Assembly: GCA_013399855.1 (NCBI GenBank)
Contig: VXAY01001314.1
Span: forward strand, 1,388,419-1,452,418
Reading direction: 5' to 3'
Source: Oxyruncus cristatus
Taxonomy: Eukaryota > Chordata > Aves > Passeriformes > Cotingidae
DNA length: 64,000 nt
Shown here: positions 61,000 through 64,000 of the stretch, piece after piece
Layout: each line of letters begins with the position of its first letter
Numbering within the stretch: position 1 is the first letter of the stretch
The notes under the pieces: model-generated
What the model saw: only the letters and a program-made list of their open reading frames with translations
Database searches by the model: none
What the model was told of the DNA's origin: nothing
Position numbers and translations under genes: made by a program

Positions 61000-63900
61000 G
61001 GTAAGACTCATCTTTCTGGCCCTCAGGTCTCCATCTCTGGAAGAGGGAAAAGTCACCTTCCTCATTCAGCATTATCCATCCAGCTGAAATCATAAGGCAG
61101 AAAGTCAAAAATAAAATACCCAATCCCTTTTTTCGAGGCTGGGAAGATTGTTGTGCTTGTCAGACATTTCATTTTTTATGACATTCTCACTGAATTTTTT
61201 TCCTGAAAATGTTATTGCTTTTTAGCTTGACTGAAAAGCCTGCGTTCAGAGAGGAGAAGTTCTCAATAGCCATCTTGATAACACTTTCTGTTGTTGTTTT
61301 TTTAAAAACCCCAAACGATTAAAAGCACTCATTACAAATGGTGGAAGTCCCTCACAGTCTGCCTGTTTTGAACCCAGCAAAAAGAAAACAACAGATAGTT
61401 CTGTATTTTTCACAGAATAGTTTTTCCCCTTTATATTTTTTTTTTCCCTAAGTCTTTCCATTCAGGCTGTGAGCTTTTCAGGGCAAAAAAAATTGCCTCT
61501 TTAACAATGTCATTTTCCAGCTCCCACTTCACCAAGTTTTTCAATTTGGATGGGAGCTCTAAGTCAGATAATCATTCAAGACCACAATGCCTCTTGTTCA
61601 AAGCAGTGCTGACCATTTGAGGTCACAACTCCAAACTAAGACTTTTATTAAAGCCCCAAGTTTGAAGGTGTCTTTTTTTTTTTTTCCCCAGTAGCTGTGT
61701 TCACTGGTGCCCTGATTGTTTTGCAAGCTTTTATAAAAAAGTAATTGTTTTTTTGGTTTTTTTGTGTTTTTTTTTTTCCTCAGGAAGATGCTGTTAATTC
61801 TTTTCTTTTCAGGAATTGCAGCTATCAGAAATTATCTCAGTGCCTAAGAGATCTGTCATGCCTGCCCCTTCCCTTAACACTTACAAACATGTAGCATGTT
61901 GATGAATTTAGATGGTCATTTAAAGGCAAATTGCTTGTCCTACTTTTTGCTTCTTATTGATTGTCACGTAATTAACTGATTCATTTTGTTAATATTATCC
62001 AGAGTGTCTGTAACACACTTAATCAGCAGAGCCTGATCAGAAGACTTAGGTTTAATTAGGCTGCTCTAATTGCCCCACTGAAATGATGTTTCCTCTGTAC
62101 TGAGCCATTACTTATAGAAGCCAGATTTTTTTTTTTTTTTAGATATATTGAGATTTAATCAGGAGCAGAGAGAATAATATTTTGCCTCCTGCCAGAGGAA
62201 GGACTTCTCTAAGCCAAGACAAAGGGGTGAGGGAGAGCAGTCACACATGGTTAGAGGTAACACATCCCTTATTAGCTGAGCAGTATGATGGTCTGCCCAC
62301 CCAGTGGGGCCAGGTGCATTTAAGGTTGTATGGCCCATGCTGTGAGTTCCCAGGCTGGCCCTACAGTTCAATGGAGCCATATGGGGCAACTTGGTGCCAG
62401 AGTGGGAAGGTCCTGGCCCAAACCATTCTTCCAAAGGAGCCAGCACTTGGTCTCTGCAGAGCACAGGCAGCAGGGAAGGAAGTCAATACTCCTGCTCTGG
62501 AGAAAAGCACTTTTGCAGAAAAGTCCTTCTTGGTCATTCAGGCTGATAGCAAATATTTTTAAATGTGGCGGAGGGTGCTTGGTAGATTGACTGCTTGGAA
62601 AGTAAGTGGGGTGTGTGAGTATATATTACATATTCATATACATTCATTCAGCTTTCACACCCAGGCTGACTACGGTGGGTGTCTCTGTGGATCATGAAAG
62701 TGATGTAATGGAGATAGCTCTCATGGGAAGATGGTTGCAATCCTATTTGTTTCAGTCCTGGTCCTGCAACTTGATTTGCATTAAAGGCGTATTTGTACCC
62801 ACGGGCAGCACCACTGAACGCAGCCCCAAAAGGTCCTGGTGGTGGTGCTGGGTGACGGGTGAGGATCCAGCCGGATCACGGTCCATAAGGCTGAGGTCTG
62901 CCCTTGGATTTGTTCTGCAGCTCTCTGAGTGCTCTGTGTCTGAGCTTGGCAAGGAAAATTGCAACTGATTGGAAATTTCTTGAGAAAAATGGACCTGCAG
63001 CAGGGCTAAAATAATTTGCAAAATCAAGCTGAATTTGGGAAGTCATTTCAGCCTCCCCTCCTCCCCTTAAGAAATGAGGGAGTGTTTTTTTCTTTCTAAG
63101 TGCCAATATAGCTTGACTCTGACATTTCCTAAATCCAGGCTTTTTCATGTTTGCAGGTTGTGTTGTTGGCTTGCATGTGCTTGTAAAGGTGCATGAGATA
63201 AGCCTGGCTAATTATCTTATGAACAAAATAGAACATTTTGCTTTGCATCAAACGAAATCTTTTGTGTTGCTGAGTCAGGCTTATGCATGTTTAAAAACAT
63301 TTTGGCAAAAAAATTAAATCAGATGCAAAGGTGGTGCAGGGGGAAATACCCTGTGGGGGACAGCCTTCCTCCTGAACGAAGGGCTGGCTCCTGAAAGCAG
63401 TCAGCAGTCCCATGGAGTGGGAAATGCCTGAAGCACTCAAGCTGCTTTTGCAGGTTTATCCCAGAATGGGGGGAACTTGCTTTGTAGGTGAGTGATGCTA
63501 AACCCAGGTTGGTGGGTGAGCCTCCATTTACAGGTGCTCTTCTGTCAGCACCACGAGCCTGTGGAAGAATCAGCCCATTAATGTCAAATTAGTGCCAGAG
63601 ACTGTGATTAGTGCTGGATGCAGCAACAACGTAGAAGCAGAAAGCCCAGGGCTTTGTCTCTGGAGGATGTTGCTGTGTTACCTGGAGGCCAACCTTCTTC
63701 TTGCATCCTCCTCCTGTTTGTTTGTCACAGGTCTCTTCTCCACCTCATGGCCTTCAGGCCATGGCCTGTGGCTCAGCACAGGGTGGAGGTCTCTGCCCTC
63801 AGGGAGAGGGCAGTTTCATATCCAGCACAGGGGCGAGGAGGCATTTGGAGAGGGATGCACCAAACCCATGAGGAAGAAAGTGAGTGTGCAGCATTTCTGG

Positions 63901-64000
63901 GGCTCAGAGCTCACTGGAGCGGCAGCTGATTTTTTTCCTCTGCTTCTTCTGCCTTTGCTGCTTTAGGGAAATAGGATTTTGTGGTTCTTTTTTTTTTTTT
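61000..64000. other. Gene-free tract with T-runs and AT-rich elements
   Basis: No supported gene. T-rich runs occur near 61670-61688, 61749-61780 and 62125-62141 and at the right edge. Unique AT-rich patches at 61860-62110 and 63190-63340 look like candidate regulatory elements. Confidence 0.45.
61860..62110. other. Candidate conserved non-coding element
   Basis: A unique stretch with TTATTGATTGTCACGTAATTA, TTAATATTATCC and GTTTAATTAGGCTGC words (SOX- and homeodomain-like cores), and no open frame. Appearance only. Confidence 0.3.

Overview
This window is vertebrate nuclear DNA, most likely from a bird. It contains many fragments of the CR1 LINE family, one ending in the ATTCTATG direct repeats that mark avian CR1 3' ends. 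There is a GC-rich CpG-island promoter next to a homopolymer assembly gap, and otherwise long, non-coding, moderately GC-rich sequence. No bacterial, viral or organellar genes were seen.

Only one locus is supported as protein-coding. At about 4.5-6.3 kb on the minus strand, a CpG island (about 5470-6330) is followed by a likely 5' exon ending at a donor at 5727. Next come a 45-nt exon (5252-5208) and a 481-nt exon (4987-4507), both with good splice signals and matching phases. Together they encode the first 175 residues of a two-pass membrane protein with a glycosylatable outer loop of about 95 residues. The rest of the gene lies to the left and is probably outside the window. I do not recognise the family.

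The other ~58 kb is gene-poor. It holds at least seven clear CR1 remnants on both strands (19.5, 25.7, 38.7, 40.8, 45.3, 53.5 and 60.8 kb), an older one at 59.2 kb, a very old CR1/L3-like one at 49.4 kb and two doubtful ones. It also holds a ~0.9-kb degenerate tandem array of a 22-23-bp unit (20.2-21.05 kb), a (TTTGG)n array beside an AT-rich block (47.6-47.9 kb), small tandem duplications and homopolymer runs. Several AT-rich, TAATTA-containing segments look like candidate conserved non-coding elements. Two open frames (22.7 and 44.6-44.9 kb) are listed as weak exon candidates.

The layout fits a promoter-proximal end of one gene followed by a long intergenic or intronic regulatory tract. Nothing in it requires a previously unknown biological system. 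The most notable items are the unrecognised two-pass membrane gene with its micro-exon and the 22-23-bp satellite.
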